Positions 11,936 to 27,400 of a DNA stretch of 64,000 nucleotides are shown here, piece after piece. The notes beneath the pieces were generated by a model. That model was not told the DNA's origin. It searched no databases and saw nothing but the letters and a program-made list of their open reading frames with translations. The position numbers and the translations under genes were made by a program. How positions within the stretch are numbered: position 1 is the stretch's first letter; every line of letters begins with the position of its first letter. Source of the stretch: Formicarius rufipectus (taxonomy: Eukaryota > Chordata > Aves > Passeriformes > Formicariidae); contig VXAU01004944.1 in the NCBI GenBank assembly GCA_013399695.1, forward strand, positions 248,001 to 312,000, in the 5' to 3' direction.

Positions 11936-14900
11936 TGCCCTTTCATTTTTCGGTGGCTACTGTACCTCACATATGGTACTTTAAGATACCTATCCCAGTC
12001 CTCCACCTTTGAGAAAGTATTTCTACACAGGTATAGCATCCTCAACCCCTCCAGGAAAATTTTCTGGTATTGTAAGCACTGTATCTAGATATTAGATACA
12101 CCGTATTTATGTAGCTCCAAAATCCCCCTAGTTTTTTCATATTTGTTTTCTACTGTTTCTCTGTTAGGTACTGTTCTTCCAAAAGGTTTCAAATACTTCC
12201 TAGAAGACACAGCTGCAAATGTCACAAGAAGCAGGTGCAAACTGATGAACACCATGGAGGAAAAATAACAGTCTAGACCTCAGACCCTGTAAAACTTCAG
12301 GAGACCTTACTCAAATTTTGAGATCGACTTTGTTATACCTCTAGCAAACTACCTATTTTTTAACTTGTTTTTTACTAGAAAGCATCAGTGTGTAGCAACT
12401 TCAGTTCTGTCTCTCAAATGTCTGTACAGTGCTGATGTCACCTTCCTAACAGAGAACACAATAAAAAAAGCAGTGTAGAACCAGTTAGTAATACCAAAGA
12501 ATACAGCTGTCCTTCAGCATAAAGAAAGGTTTATGTACTCTGTACAGGTCAAGATGCCACAGACATTCAGATACAACAGACATTCAAAGCATTATACATG
12601 GTTATCTGCTGGAATTCCTGAAAAACCTGCCAGAGAGAGTAATGCAGTACTTAGAAAAGGCTATAAAACTTCTGACTAAAACAAATTACAATTAATTAAG
12701 GTTAATTAGAAGCCTAGGCCTCATCTTGGCCCTTCTTTCCTGCTAAAACAACCCCCACTAGTCCTACATTGAAATGGCTTTATCTCACACTGATGTGAGG
12801 AGAGCTCCAGGCGTACCTGTCGAGAGGAATAAACAGCCACCAGTCAGAGGACAAGCCAGTCCACTTGGTTTCATTAAGACCATGTGAGAAGCTTTGAAAT
12901 GAACTACTCTAAAATATCAACTATAGTTAGTTCTCCAATTTAATATCTTCACTCCAGAAACATTAATTAGCATTATCACACGCTTGCATTCTGAATGAGG
13001 CATGCTGAGTATATGCTTTTTCAAAATGGCAATGTAACAAAATTTAAGTGAAGTGAGAATCACAGATAATGTTTTTCTTGTAATCAACACTCATTTAAAA
13101 AAGGACAGAAATATTCATCTGCCAGTCCATTCCTAATCAGCATTAGCCTCAAACTGTCTGAAATTGGGAGGGATGAGGGGGGTGGAGGAGCAAAAACCAA
13201 AAAATGCATTTGTTTTTTAAACAAGCTATTGTTTTGGATCAATATTTTTAATCCATTAAAAGTGAAATACTAAAATTTGAATTTTTGGATGAAAAAGTCT
13301 TCCAGATTAGTTTCAATATAGTATGAACTAAACATCCTCTCATCCACCATTTTACTGCATAAAAACACAACAGAAATTCAATATTTAATGAGCTCTACAG
13401 GATGATGCCTTGAAGTTTATTTTTATCCAAGTAGTTCTCTCCCTGTATCAGTGTATTAGGTCCATGAAGTCCAGAAACATCACACACATTCTAGTTTTCA
13501 CAGAAAAACAGTTTTAACAATTAATATCCTGATACGTTCAATACTTTCTCTTTTTCCCAAACAGTACTAGCCAGCTTTTTTTTTTTTCTTTACTAGATAC
13601 GTAATTTGCATGAATTAAGACATTCAGACTCACATGTGCTGAAATTTAATGCAAACACAAGACCGGCATATAAGAATGAATTTCCTTAGCTTTTATTTTG
13701 TCTAATATGATTTCTTACAAGGAACAATGAGGGCTTACTAACAAGTGTTTAACAGTACTGTCCAAAAACTTTTCTCACTTATGTGTAGTCATATCAACCA
13801 CAAAAAAGGCAGACACTGGATGAAAATTGTCTTATATTAGATTTTTGTTATAAGTATAAACTCTATTTTTCAGTTTAGCAATTTACAGATGCATTTTTAA
13901 TACTAAACATGAATATTGGGACAAGTAGTGTCTTTGTACAATGTTTGTACTTGAAAACTGATCACTGAGAATTACATGGTAAGGTTTCACACACCACAGG
14001 GATGGATAACTGAGAAGGGTAGGAGTGATGCTAAACATTTTTGCAGGGGAAAAAGAAAAAAATTCTGTATAAGCCCAAGGCAAAAAAGCTTGTCTGAATA
14101 GCAAAACTACCAAAGCTATTTTAACATGTTTTTACATGAAACAAAAAAAGGAATGGTGCTAAAGTAAAACACAAGGGAAGGCCATTTGTAATACTATTTT
14201 GATATGACACAGCCATATACATACAGAAGCATACATAGGAAATCACAAAAAAACACAGAAAAAAAACCAACTGGGTTCACAACTAATTTAATAATCCTTG
14301 AAGTTCAACAATTACAGAATCAAGCTATAGCATCTCCTTCAAAGAACAAAGGAAACATGGTTATAGATACAATTCACCTAAATACATATGATTTAGAAAG
14401 GTCCTGACTATTAATGAAAAAAGAAACAAACTGAGTGTAGTATAGATACTGAGGTTTTCTACTACAAGCAAAAACAAATAATACCTCAACATATTACCAT
14501 TATAGTGTACATACTTATTAGTCTGTAATTATTTAAAAATACATTTCCATACATAATTAGGGCATATGTACTTTTTAATTTACTAAATACAAGTGTCATA
14601 TACAGAGACACCACACTGCAAAAGCTACAGGGATTTTACAGTTTATGCATGAGTATCTACTTAGATTTTCTTTTAGATAACTTTGGCTAAACATTAAGTT
14701 TTGTAAAGAGCAAAAAGTGTCTCTGAGAAAATACATTCTCCATAATTCTACAATGAACAATGATCAATTTGATTATAAATAAAAGTAGAAAAAATTTCCT
14801 TCTGTTACTCATCCAACTCCTTCCCCCAATATATGATGACATGCAATACCAATAGGACGAATGTTTCACATCCTCCCTCAAATGAAGACACATAGTAACA

Positions 14901-17900
14901 ACTACTTCCTATTAAGGGATGTATATCAGGTACATCACAAGTATGACACCTTTCTGAGGCCTTCCATGCAGGTACTAATTACTAAAGTAATTAGTCAATA
15001 TGTACTTTAGAGGTATCTTGCATATATACACATACACCAAGATTCTAGGACAGCTATGAAAGGTGGGAGTCTCACATGAGCCCTTCCAACCTCTACAGAC
15101 TGATAAAAACCCTGATATAATACTAAAAAGGAGAAGATATATAAAAGCAAAGAGTAGATTTTTTAAAAAAATCACACTCTTAAAATACACACCAATGTGT
15201 ACTGAAAATAAACTAGATTATGACTTGGCTTGTAGTAAGGAGTTGATTGTTCCAACAACACTGTTGAAGATGCTGTTAAAGATGCATGTAAACCAATAGT
15301 TAATTTTTTTATCTAAGTGAAAACAAAGTGAATGCAAGCAGACTACCAAAACAAACTTCTGCTTCTTTTCATTAGAATACAACATGGGAGATGACTCCAT
15401 GCAGTACAATCCAGTAAAGCAGCAACTAAAATTACAATTCTTTTAGAAGTGCATCTTTTCATTTGCATTTCAAGAAATACTAGCAATGAATGTCTCACGC
15501 TGAAACTGAACATAGGACACACCAAGTAATAAAAACACAGTCAAAATACTACAGTGTCTTAGTAGTAATAGTATGACAAAGTTACTCACAATTACACAAC
15601 TGCAGGTATATTTTCCTGAATTCAAATAGTATAAAAAGGCAGAGAGTGATCATATCCTGAAATAATGTGTTTAATGAAGCATTAATTTCTATGAAGAATA
15701 CAGCACTATAAAATCCCTAACCATGTGCAATTCTTAATAATGTCTCCAGTAATGTAGCTATGCATTTATTAGTTACGATCAACTATCACATAATATCTAC
15801 TTGAAAGGAAAAAACACCATGGTTTTCAGAGTAGCCTAAATATTACATGTTAATAAATACTACCAGAAGCACAACTTTAAACAGAAATTCATCTCAGTCT
15901 AGAAACAGAAACAAACCTTTAGCTAACATGAAATCCCACTCTTGAGTATATTGTCTTGCCAAGTTTCTGATTAAGAGAAAGCAATGCTCTTCTGGCACAG
16001 CCACACATTTCACCTAGTCTGTTAGGAAGAAAAATTTCTTTAAAAGGAATATCTCTACCTACACTATAAGTATTATGTCCTTATGCTCCATGATGGTAGA
16101 TCTGAAGAAAACCTGCATTTCACTGCAAGTAGTTCCTGTCTAATCATTTGTGATGGAAACACACACTCCTGCCTTGGGAACTGCATCCCAGGAAAATCTG
16201 CTGACAATGAAATGTTGAAAAGAGACGTATCTAAATCACACTACTTTGGTACCCCACCGCAGGCTTGTGCCATAATGGCATAGTCACCCATTCCAGCCGT
16301 TTCACACAATCCACTGAAATAGCTGACTGGTACATTGTCTGGACTTAACATATTCCTGGACAGCCCTAAAACCCTGGCTTTAGGAGTTGATATTTTTCCC
16401 CAGTAGATCCGAGCAGCTGGAGAAGAAGATATTCTTTCAATGAAGGAACTTCCAAGATATGGCCGAACTGTGTGAGAAGAAAAAATTTGTGATAACTTCC
16501 AGGGAAGGATCCAGCACCTCTCCCAATGGACCCACCTGAGTGCTTATGCAGCAGGGAGCTAGATAGGCTCCTGGCACAGCCTAGTTGCACATGACCAAGA
16601 GCTCAGTTTGATGGAAATCTGCTTCGGAAATTATGAAATCAGCCTTTTCCAGTAAAGGACTGTCCAATCAACCAGAACAAAATTCCATCAAGTACCAAAT
16701 GTTACTTTCCTCAAGAGAAATAATAAAATAATAAATAAAGCATCCAACACAGGACAAACACTGCACAGGAACAGACTGGTGGGGTCACAGTCACAAGGAA
16801 ACTTGGAAAGACCAAAAGCACAGATGAAGAACAGACTGTAACACAGAAGTCTAGGTAAAGTCTTCATTTACAAAACAATCATTTGAAGCAACTCAGTGAT
16901 TCATATGCATACATCCCGTTCTAGTCTATTTATTTTTCATTCATATTATATGAAAGTAGTTGTGAATAACCTAATATTTGTTTACATTTTACAACATTTG
17001 AAATCAGAGGAATTAACAGAGTGGTTACCCTAGGCAGAAAGTCACAGAATTTCCAAGTAAAGGTTATATATGAAAAAACTCTGCATTTCACCAAAGATCT
17101 CTTTTAAAAGCATCAATTACTGCATGGATGGAAGTTTTCAGTTATGGGTCTTTGGAAAGATTCCCCCTCCACTTCTTCTGCTTTAACAATCAGAACAATT
17201 AAATGATTGCTGCTGTAAAATCAGTCCTTAACTCACAATATAGTTTGGTGAGATACAGGGATGTGAAGCTTTTTCCTTTTCTTTTTTTTTTTAGTGAAAC
17301 AAACAGAAAAACCAAACTATTCAATTTACATAATTCTTACTAAATGTTTGAGAACTGTCTCCAATGAGCTCTGAAAATAGTCAAATGGGAGTTTCAAATT
17401 ATCAAACAGCAAATCATTTGTTGAATAATATATTTGGCAAACGATATTCAGTTGTCTCTAAGTATAATGCTCTTTCACACTCTCCCATATTCATAACTTC
17501 GGGAGTAATTACCACCTGCAGTCACTTGTTTCCATATTGTCACTTTCACCAAAAAGTTTGTTTTGAATGTTTGCGCTGAAAATCCCTCCAGAAAATTTTG
17601 AGTCAATAGTTCCAAAGGATAACAGGACATAAGGGAATAATTATATTGCTTTCCATCAATAAAAATAAACTAACTCACATTAAATGGTTGGAGTACATGC
17701 AGTTACAAACCCAAAGCCTCAGCAAGAGTCAAAACTTTGTTAAATGCATCTTTGCTAAACATCATCCTTTCAAGTATCACCAACAGGAAGCAATCTACCA
17801 AGATATAACAACTTATCTTGAAGGTTTCCATATATTTTCTTTTACAGCAATATAGTAGTCATTATCTCCTTTGTAAAGTGGCTATTGCCCAAGTCCCCTC

Positions 17901-20900
17901 AAAGACCTGTAGAACATTTAACCCAATTTTTAAGTATTATTTTACTTTGAACTGCCTCTCAAACAGGATTTCTTGTTTCAGTTGTCTCATCAAACTATTT
18001 TAAATATGATTGAAAGTTGGCATTTAGCAGAGAAAAACTGAAAGAAATGCAAAAATATACCACACTAAAGAAAAAAAAATAATTAACCCTTGCAATACCG
18101 AAGTGAGGAGATGAGGTTAAAGCCTAAGTTTTTTGCTATTTGAAGCAAACTAGTCCAATTTAGTGTGGTTTTATGTGATTTTGCATATCATGGAGCTATG
18201 TATGTCCTCTTTTGCAGGTATGTAAAGGCAATGGCAGGTAGAGCAAAGGGAGAGAGTAATCCTGACTGGCCTTCAAGTGCAATCACAATAGATCATCTCT
18301 ACTCCTCTAACAGACACAGCACTTTCCAAAGGCTGATCACTTCCCAGTGTAATTTTTTTAATAACACTGGTAAGAATCTTTAGTTTTTAGGATTAAACTG
18401 TTTCTGTCCTGAAAATAAGCTCAAGTCCTGCATATCAACTCCACATCTACCTTCTTCTTGTAAGTACCTTCCATTTACAGAGAAAATACTAACCTGTATA
18501 GGGACATCTCATGTGACGGAAAGTAAACATAAGCATACATTCAAAAGTAGACAGGTTTTTTTTAAATAAAAATTGCCTTTGTCTTTAAACATGTATATTC
18601 CCTGATATACTTTACAGTTTACTCTTCAACTCAGTAATGATGAGACTGCTTAACCTTTCTGAGCTTTGCATCATATTTGCTTCATGTCAATGCTTCAGTG
18701 AAACACTGCCCAGAATTTAAAATCACTTGTATACTAAGGTCCCTAATCTTACCACACTTTTGCAACTATATTTCTCAGCTTCTTCGGGAATTTTAAGCTG
18801 TATTTTCATAAGAGATATTAATAGGCAGAATACAATAGGCAAAACAGATGTGGGGCAAAGGAAGCAAGTCCATTTGGGGATTCTCAGTCATGTAGTTCAG
18901 CTCTTGGGAGGTTTTTGTTCTAAAATAATAATCTTTATAACAAAATTGTGTTCTAGTCAAGAACACATTTTATGTTGAGGAGACATAATGGCTTTAAAAT
19001 AGGCATTTCAGAGATGTTTGTGTTTTATTTTTTAAAAAAGAGCAAGCTAAGCTTTGCCCAGGCACACACCAGTATCATAAGTAATTCAGTCCTGTGATTT
19101 TAAATATGGAAGGAAAATACATACAACGAACTGTGAACAGCTACAGTATGTATTCTCTTCAGCAAAGCAGGACTCTGGGAAAATTATGTCAAAGTGACAC
19201 CTGTTGACCACCAGTTCAGTAAATTGTACCCCCTGAATCATAAATTCTTGATAAATGCCTTATACATAAAAGCATAATTTTCAGTCTTGGGGAACCATGC
19301 CAGAAGTTACAGTGAGTAAGCCTCTCATTTTAATAGCATATTTAATTATATTTTATGTATCTACAAAAGGATAATGAGGAACAGGAAGAGAAAGGATCTA
19401 TCATCTTAACTTTTTAACGGGAAACATAATAGCCTTCAGGCACTGCACAGAATAAGTGTTACTAATGATCCTTCAGTTCACTATAATCAATTGAAGACCA
19501 TTTACAACAATGAGTTCACAGATCTTCAGAAATGAAATAAAATCACGGTCTTAGCATATTTTGCAGTTTTGTTTCATTGAAGGGTTATAACTAAAGTGGA
19601 ATAGGTTAAGGAAACTATGAATAGGGTTGTAACACTAAGCTGTGAGAGAAATTATTTGTGTCCCTACACCATCTTGCTTCAGATGTGTACAGGAGTATGT
19701 TTATTTCAGATTTTCCTTGAAAACAAAATATCTACAAGATTCAGCATATAATTGTCATTATGTGGCTTTTAATAATTAATAGATATTACTGTCCTGAAGA
19801 ACTGTAAAAAATTTACTATCTTCCTGTCAAGCTACATGAACTGATTTTATTACAAATGACAGTATCAATTTAAAATTTCCAAAAAGACTGTGTATATCAT
19901 GAGAGATATAAAGAATAAACATATGTTTCTGCCAGCTCTTCTTTTACTAATGATTCTTTTTTATTTCTCCTACTATGCTTACAGCCCAATATACATGGAG
20001 AGTTTTGTTTGATTATTCATGGTTGTTTGCTTTTCTAATATAAATTGGGTATGAACATCTATGCTGAGATATTTCAGTGCACTATGCCTATCCAATTTTT
20101 ATTATTCACACTTTTGGACAAATAAAACTAGAGACAATCTATTCTGATTTGACATTAAAAAACCAAAGAAATCTGAAAAAATGTACAAAGTGCAGATGAG
20201 TGATAACTCACATACTCTAATTAATTACACTCTAATTAAACCTGAATTTAGTTTGATGCTTTTCTCCTTGTTCTTTTGAGATTTTTTATATGCTTGCAAG
20301 CAAAATACACAAATCTGATCACTGCCTGTTTAAAGACACCATTTAATAACTGCCACTTATAAAGTGTCTGAACTTTCTTTCCTCTGGACAATGGAATGTT
20401 GATAAGGAAGTTTCCATAATACTCATTTCTGTTTGGCCTGTCTTCCTTTAGTCAAATGAACATCCATTACAGATACAGCAGCAGAACTAAGAATTTTAGT
20501 GAATATATCAACATTTACATCTGACAGCATTTGAACAGATTAATATATCAAGCAGTGAGGATGGAGAGAAAACAAGTCTATGGCACTTAGCTGCCCACCT
20601 CAGATCTGCACCATGAGCAACACTAGCTCTCACTGAGGTCAGCTGGTGACTGTATGGCTCCAGAAATACAAGGTAAACTGTACAGTACTATTATGGTTTC
20701 TGAGAGGCCTGAGAGAGGTCAGAGCCAAGGTCATTGCATGTTCCTAAGTATGTGATGTTCTAGTGCTCATAATGTCTTTTTGCACATCTAAGGTACAGCA
20801 GGAAATACCAGGCTCCCCGAAACAGCAGGGCTGTCCAGCACTGAGGTACAAGAGTTTGGAACTCCACTTCTCCCACTCCTGATGTGCTTCCCTACATTAG

Positions 20901-22952
20901 CACCGAACTTGCTAAGACAAAAGAGCTCTCTGTGGTTAAAAGCTTTTTACAAGTCTAAAGGACAAGAAAAAAATAAGTGCAGCACTAAAAATAACAGAAA
21001 TATAGTGAGGTTTTAATTCAAACCTGTGGCCGAACTGTAGAAATGCTAAATACAATGTTCTCCAATAGACCCTAATCTGTGTTCATTCAATCTGGCTGTT
21101 CATGCCAGGACATCGCAGATATGTGATGGGTTGCTCAAGAGGTTTTGGATCAGACCCTAAAGCAGATCACTACACATGCAATATAACTGAACTTTGTATC
21201 AAATATGACATCTAAATCTCAGTAAATTTCATCACTACCTGGTCCAGAACATGGAACAGTTTGACTCTAAAATGCTCCATGCTATTTAATTCACAATACA
21301 GAAGTGTTTACAGAAATAGAACACCCAGCAGCCTTTAATGTTTATTTCTCTTTCTTGCTCTGCTTAATCATTTTACTTCCACAACCATACAATGGCATTA
21401 GAAACTAGTTTGTGAAAAGAAATTCTCCTTCCTTCTATAAAAATGAACATTGATATTTGTAAGCAAAAAAAAACCAAACCCACCCCATTTTATGGACTGT
21501 ACTGACACTGTCTTTTTCCTTAACTTTGAGTCATAATTTAAGGATGTATCAGATACAATCACACATTTCCATCAGGGTGGGTAACTAGGAACTTAGTTCT
21601 AGGTTTGCTTTGAGCTCTGTATCAGGAAACAAAACGTTGTGTTCAAATTTCCCTTCCTGTTCTGAGCATCCATGAGAAAGACATAAAGAAACAAAGACTG
21701 GGAGGGAGCCTTCACCATTTGGTTGAAAATGATTCAGCTATTAAAGTGGGGAAAAAAAGATAAGTGTTCCAGAATGAGAAGAAGCACTTCTTCCTGAAAC
21801 TCTCTAAGCATTTCTTGTACACACGGCAAGCATATTCAGACAGAGTTTTCAGTTAAGTCTTCCCACACACATTCACTTTTGCAATGTTTATTGGTGAAGT
21901 GTCTTATACAGTGAAATTACCCACCAGTAAATAAAGCTGCAGACCAATAATACTGGATATTGAATTGAAGACTGAACATAACTAAAAACAATCCCTTACA
22001 CAGGACTACAGCAACATAACAGAGACTGTTTAATAACTAACCAATCCCCCTCATCATTACTCTTGTGCATCTAGGTGTGAAAAGTAGTCGCTTGATTCAT
22101 GATGCATTTATCTTCCATAAGGAATTATATTTCTTCTTTCTCTCTTAAACTACAGTATTAGAAATACAGCTACTCAAATTACTGAACAGAATTCTAGGGG
22201 GGATTCAATGGGAGCTGACCAGTAAGTACACCATGTTACAAAGCTCTGCTTACTTGCAATGTTCTATAATCTATGAGTTTCATCTGAAATTATTTCTCAG
22301 TTTTGAAAGGAATTCTCCACAAATTTCTGTGATTTTACTACTTCCCTTCTTATCTACTAATTAAATTCTGTTTTGTTGCAGTAAGAGTAGAAACTTGCAT
22401 AAGGGTTGAAGTGGACAAACATTAGTCCTAATGTTGTGATCAATACCGTCTCCTGCCAACCAACAGTGGCAAATTAAATTCCTCTATCTTGACCCACTGT
22501 CCCATCTTAATAGCATATATTTGTTGTAGTAATCATCTCCCTGTTCATTGTAAAGCATTAGCAGATGTTTGTATCATCTCTAAATCTGACAGCAAACAGT
22601 GTGTTTTTAAAAACTTCATAGGGCACAATGAACTAACTTTACTAAGGATGAGTTTTAAATTACTTTAAAGACATTTTATATTTCTTATTAAAAATTTCTA
22701 ATTCTAAAACGACAATTTTTTCTGTAGATCATGTTATGAACTATCATGTTTTGAACTACATTTCCTACTGCAAGTCTCTCTGTGAGCAATTCCTAACAGC
22801 TGTGCAAACATCAGACAAAATGTACAGGCACCACGCCAAAGAGAAAATTACCAAACAGATGAAAACATCATGTCTTCACTGAAATTGTTACTTTCCTGCA
22901 AATTCTACAGAAGCACATGAACAGTGTCATCTCAGTTGCTTAGAGTTCAAAG
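11936..22952. other. 11 kb AT-rich intron, nothing firmly recognised
   Basis: No repeat family, exon or RNA gene was identified. Observed: a small 8-bp hairpin at 12080-12100, a G-rich cluster at 13166-13188, and somewhat GC-richer patches near 16050-16620 and 20580-20960 that I could not classify. Short open frames throughout lack codon structure or family similarity. Confidence 0.55.
13166..13188 (+). other. G-rich cluster, possible G-quadruplex
   Basis: The runs are GGG, GGG, GGGGGG, GG, GG with short loops. Two-tetrad folding is possible; a canonical three-tetrad fold would need a bulge. It lies on the non-sense strand of PPFIA2, so it is not present in the pre-mRNA. Confidence 0.4.
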
Positions 22953-23322
22953 TGATTGTTTAGTCTTGAGAAGAGAAAGCTCTGAAGGGGTCTCACCAAT
23001 GTGTGTAAATACTGAAGGAGAGTATAAAAAGGAGATGGAACCAGACCGTTCTAAGGGATGCACAGTTAACGGACAAGAGGCAAGGGGCACAAAGTGGAAT
23101 ACAAAAATTTTGCTTAACACAAAAAAGCTTTTTTATTGCAATGGTGATCAAACACTGGAACAATCTGTGGAGAACAGTTAAGGTGCATCTGACCCTGATT
23201 TATTCAAAACTCAACCGCACATGGTCCTGAGTAACCTGCTGTAGCTGGCTTTGCTTTTAGCAGAATGATTGGACTAGACTGCTGTCAGAGGTCCCTCTGT
23301 CTTCAACCCTTTTTGATATGAA
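22953..23322 (+). mobile_element. CR1 LINE 3' fragment
   Basis: This matches the CR1 order: GAGAAG..GCTC..GGGGTCTCA, AATGTGTGTAAATACTGAAG, GGAACCAGACCGTTCT, GGACAAGAGGCAAGGGGCAC, a GTGATCAAACACTGGAACA stretch, then GGACTAGACTGCTGTCAGAG and GTCCCTCTGTC. It covers the end of ORF2 and the 3' UTR. The tail is eroded (TTTTTGATATG instead of the ATTCTGTG repeat), so the copy is old. The frame 22924-23181 lies in it and is not a gene. Confidence 0.88.
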
Positions 23323-24246
23323 GTTCAAAGTAAATCCTTTTTATCATGATCAGTCCTTAGTTTTATGAAAAAGAAAACAATTTCTAGGAATCAAACACAA
23401 GTGTTTACAAAATGTTGAACCTGCATCTTCAAAAATCAACTACTGAGTATCACAGAAAAGCAAAAATCATTGATTTTATAGATGCTGTGGCTTTCTGTGG
23501 GCCTTTCAGTAGTGAAACAGATGCAGGATAAGGAAATACAGATGTAATTTTATACTGAAGTGAATAAAATTCACCTTCCAATGTTATGATCTGCTTTGAG
23601 TGTGAAAGAATTACTGTAGCAAATCCATTTCATTTATCACTGGGAGGAATACACCAATATGCACAAAATACTCAATCCACTGAGGAGCCAGCAATTGACA
23701 AAATTGCCACTCTATTCTCTCATAAAATGGGACGATATACAATGCTGTACGGCTCATCACAGTGAAGTACGAACATATAAAAACAGTTCTAGGCCTGCTA
23801 CTGGTGAACAAAATCAGCATAGGCATAGAAAAATGCTACAGTCACATTGCAGTGTTGCAGCTGTGACTACGGATCAGACTAACAGCGGCAATATCTTAAA
23901 AACATTTAAATCTTCCTGAACAGTATCTCAGTAATAGGCTACTTGCTGCCTTTTTTTCTTTCTTTTTAATTTAGATGGGCACACATAGAACATCAGAATG
24001 ATGCAGCTGTTCCAGCTTCCCCTACAAGCTGCTTACATGAACTGAAACTATCTGACTTCAACAATCCTTTTGTACTTCCGATGGTCTGAAAAGAAATTCT
24101 CAGGATTTTCCCTGCTTAGTATGTAGTCTATCACATTAAAACATTTGTATCTATCACATTAATAAGACAGGAATTACATCAATCTATTCAAGTCCAAACA
24201 TACAGTCAGGCAAAACTGACAATAACATCAATGTGTTCTTACAATG

Positions 24247-24403
24247 CGGTCACAGCCCAAGCCTGACAGAGTTCAAGAAGAGTTTGGATAATACTCTTGG
24301 GCACATTGTGTGACTCTTGGGGAAGACCCTGTGCAGGGCCAGGAGTTAGACTCGATGATCCTTGTGGGCTCCTTCCAACTTGGCATATTCTGTGATTCTG
24401 TGA
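24247..24403 (+). mobile_element. CR1 LINE 3' tail (CR1-X-like)
   Basis: GCCTGACAGAGTTCAAGAAG, then GACTCTTGG, CAGGGCCAGGAG, GACTCGATGATCCTTGTGGG and the tail ATATTCTGTGATTCTGTGA. This 3' end is the same type as the CR1 at 36621-37808 and as the SINE tail nested in it. It is strongly 5'-truncated. Confidence 0.9.
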
Positions 24404-27400
24404 AATATTATGCAGTCAATGCATTTTCCCCACTAAGTGTAAGAGGTTGATTTACCTACAAAACTGATGTACCAGGAAATGTCAATTAAAAACCAAGAAA
24501 TAAGATGATCAGTCACCTCATACAGACCTGGTTTAAAATGGTGGCACTATGACATACTTCCGAAGAAAGAAATTTGGTTCAGCGTACACACAATATTAAC
24601 AAACAAGGCCAGGTATAGTTTGAGCCTCCCTCTTCCTTTTCCCCTGCCCAAACTCAATGAACACTGTCACATAAACACCCTGTACCACAAAAATGAACTG
24701 ATAGGACTAGCATTATCTACTGATACACTTCCATTTTGTGTGGCTTTTGACATGGTCTGTCTTTGCCTGAGAGCTTTCCTCTTCCTAGTGGGATGAGAGG
24801 GGCTGAAGGGAAACTTTTAAAAAATCACATCGTGAGTAGAAATAGAAAAGAAAGATTTAAGTAGCTTTTGGAGCAGTAGAGTGCTACTCAAATTGACTTA
24901 AATGAAGCAATTTCCAAACTCATGTTTACTTTTTATCTGAAACTTATAGAAGAAATATTTAACTTAATTATTTAGAAATTGTTAACTCTATACAACAAAT
25001 AATAATGTTTTAATGCTGTTTTTAGAAAACTATAACTAAAGAAAGATGTAAAAACATGCAAAATAGGCAAAATAATTTCAAATAAAGAGTTGAACGCTTT
25101 TTAAGCTAATTTCAAACAAATATTAGATTCCTAATGAGAGTTTTTAAATGGAAAATAGAAGAACAGGAGGAAATACACTCTTCCCAATTCCCAACTTACA
25201 TCCCATTTTCCAACTACCATGATTAGGGGATAAATCTTAGAACAGAACTACTGGAAAGAAATCAACTTGGAGAATAAAAAAAAAAGAGTTACTCAAAGCT
25301 CTTAACCCTGCATGCTGCCCTTCACCTACTAGAAAATATAAGAAAAAAGGATAACACCTGAGACTGTGAAGACATTAAGGCTGAGTTAATTGATCCAGAA
25401 AATTTTAATCAACAAGGATGATTTAGAATTAAAAAACAAAGGTATAAGGTGAGTTTGTTTCTATGAAAAAAAGCGAAAAAAAAAATAAAATCCCAAAACA
25501 TGAAACTTCTAGCTAGGAAAAAATCTTGAGTGTCTCCCATTGTTTAGCTAATCTTTACTGTACACACAAAAGTGCAGGCTTATTTACCTTTGCTTACCTC
25601 ATATATTACTTTATGAAATTCTGTTTTATGCTATAGATAGTATCTCTAATAAAAAATAAAGAACTATTCAATTAGAGAGAAGGGGGGAAAAAATGAAAGT
25701 CACATCTGATAAAATTATGGATCTACCAAGCACTGATAGGGATAAAAGTGATCGATGCATTTCTAATTCTGAATTAAACACACTCCTTGAACAGTAAGAT
25801 CTAGACCAAGAATTTCTGCACAACTGTAGTTTGCAACTGCAGAGGGGGGCAGCTTTTTCTTTTAAAATTCACACTGGTAGCACAAAGTCAGCACATGCTA
25901 GCAGACCAGCACGTACTGCTCTCACATGTATCTGATCATTCCTCACATCCCCTTAAGAAGACAGAACACTGGATCAAACTGAATGCCTACTGTGAGCCAG
26001 CATGCCTATAGGTAACTTGGATGTCCACTTCTGGGTTTGTCAGTGAAATTCATAGTCAAGGAGGAGTAGGGAAAGAAGAACGAAAAGCTAGAGTATGACA
26101 GAGCTGCATTAATTACTTCATCTGCAGTGGAGTTTGCAGTGTTTTCATCTTAAAGCAGCCATGAAGCTTCACTGCTTATTCTGCACTTTCACTGTTAATC
26201 TGAACTCCCAAGACTGAAAGAATGCACATATTAGTTCAGAGTTAGTGTGACTAGACTTGAATGGACTATTGGGTCAGAACTTCTCTCAATGGCATTACAA
26301 ACACTCACTGAGCCTGTCACCTTCCAAATCTGTTACTCATTCACCAGGAGTGAAGTACTATAATAAAGCATGAAAAGGTTCTTGATTAAATTAAATCAAA
26401 TCTGAACAGTGAAGAGTGGGAAGCACTGTACTAGATGGCCTTTTCTGGCCACTACCAGGACTCCCCTGCCTCCATAGGAATTTCTAAGGTCTGTCTAGTA
26501 GTCCTATCAGCACTGTACTAATACTGTTCCTATGATTAAAACACATTGTCTTCTTTCACCTTGAAGAGATACACTCACAATAATTTATCTTTATTATTTA
26601 TTTGGTGGCTCTGACCTAAATAGATCTGCATTGTAGTTCCCAGTTGTAGTCAACTTTGTATTGAGTTCCACACTCTTAATCCTGTCATAACCTTCTCTAT
26701 TAAGTCACAAAACTGGACATAGTTGACATGTACAAATTGCCAGGGAGAGAGTAATGATGTGAATTAAATACATTGGCAATTATATTTTTTACCCTTTTTA
26801 CAAGACTTGGTAAGTAAGATGACAATAGGTATCCTTAGTTTCTTAGGCATTCATGATCTGCTTTCCTGTATGTCAGTGTACATCACTCTTTCAAATTTCT
26901 ACATGGAAAATTAGATTTCAAGGGTCATTGCACCTTCAAGATAAAAACTGTTAGTGATAGGAAGAAATGCTAAACAGAGCAACAACATGAATGATAATTT
27001 ATGACACAGAATGTGTTGAAGAAGAAGAATTTAGTAGGAAGTGAAGAAACTTATGCAGTTGTCAGAAACTGCTCAGCATTGAGTAGTATGAACTTGCATA
27101 TTCCACAGCATCTCCAATGTAGCTTTTTGCTTCCAGCCAGCATAGCATACTTGAGTATGATTAAATATTTAATATTTATGCTCTGTAGGACTTTAGAATC
27201 TATGCAAATATTATGTGAAAATGTACTAGTTTCAGAAGGTGACAGAACTGTGCTGTAATTTGTGTCATTTAAATGCTGCAAGGAAGCTGGAATTCTTCTC
27301 CTGTGTAAAAACTCCAGTTGCTTCAACAAACAAAACTGCACTTCTTTGCCATCTGTTTAGATATTCCATCCATGATAATCTAAATTTCACTGTTGATAGA

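Noticed and set aside
16050..16620. GC-richer patch considered as another LTR or pseudogene
   Set aside because: No terminal repeats, target duplication, tail or protein similarity was found.
26395..26470. Possible very old LINE 3' end (ACTAGATGGCCTTTTCTGGC)
   Set aside because: Too short and diverged to assign; no tail repeat follows.
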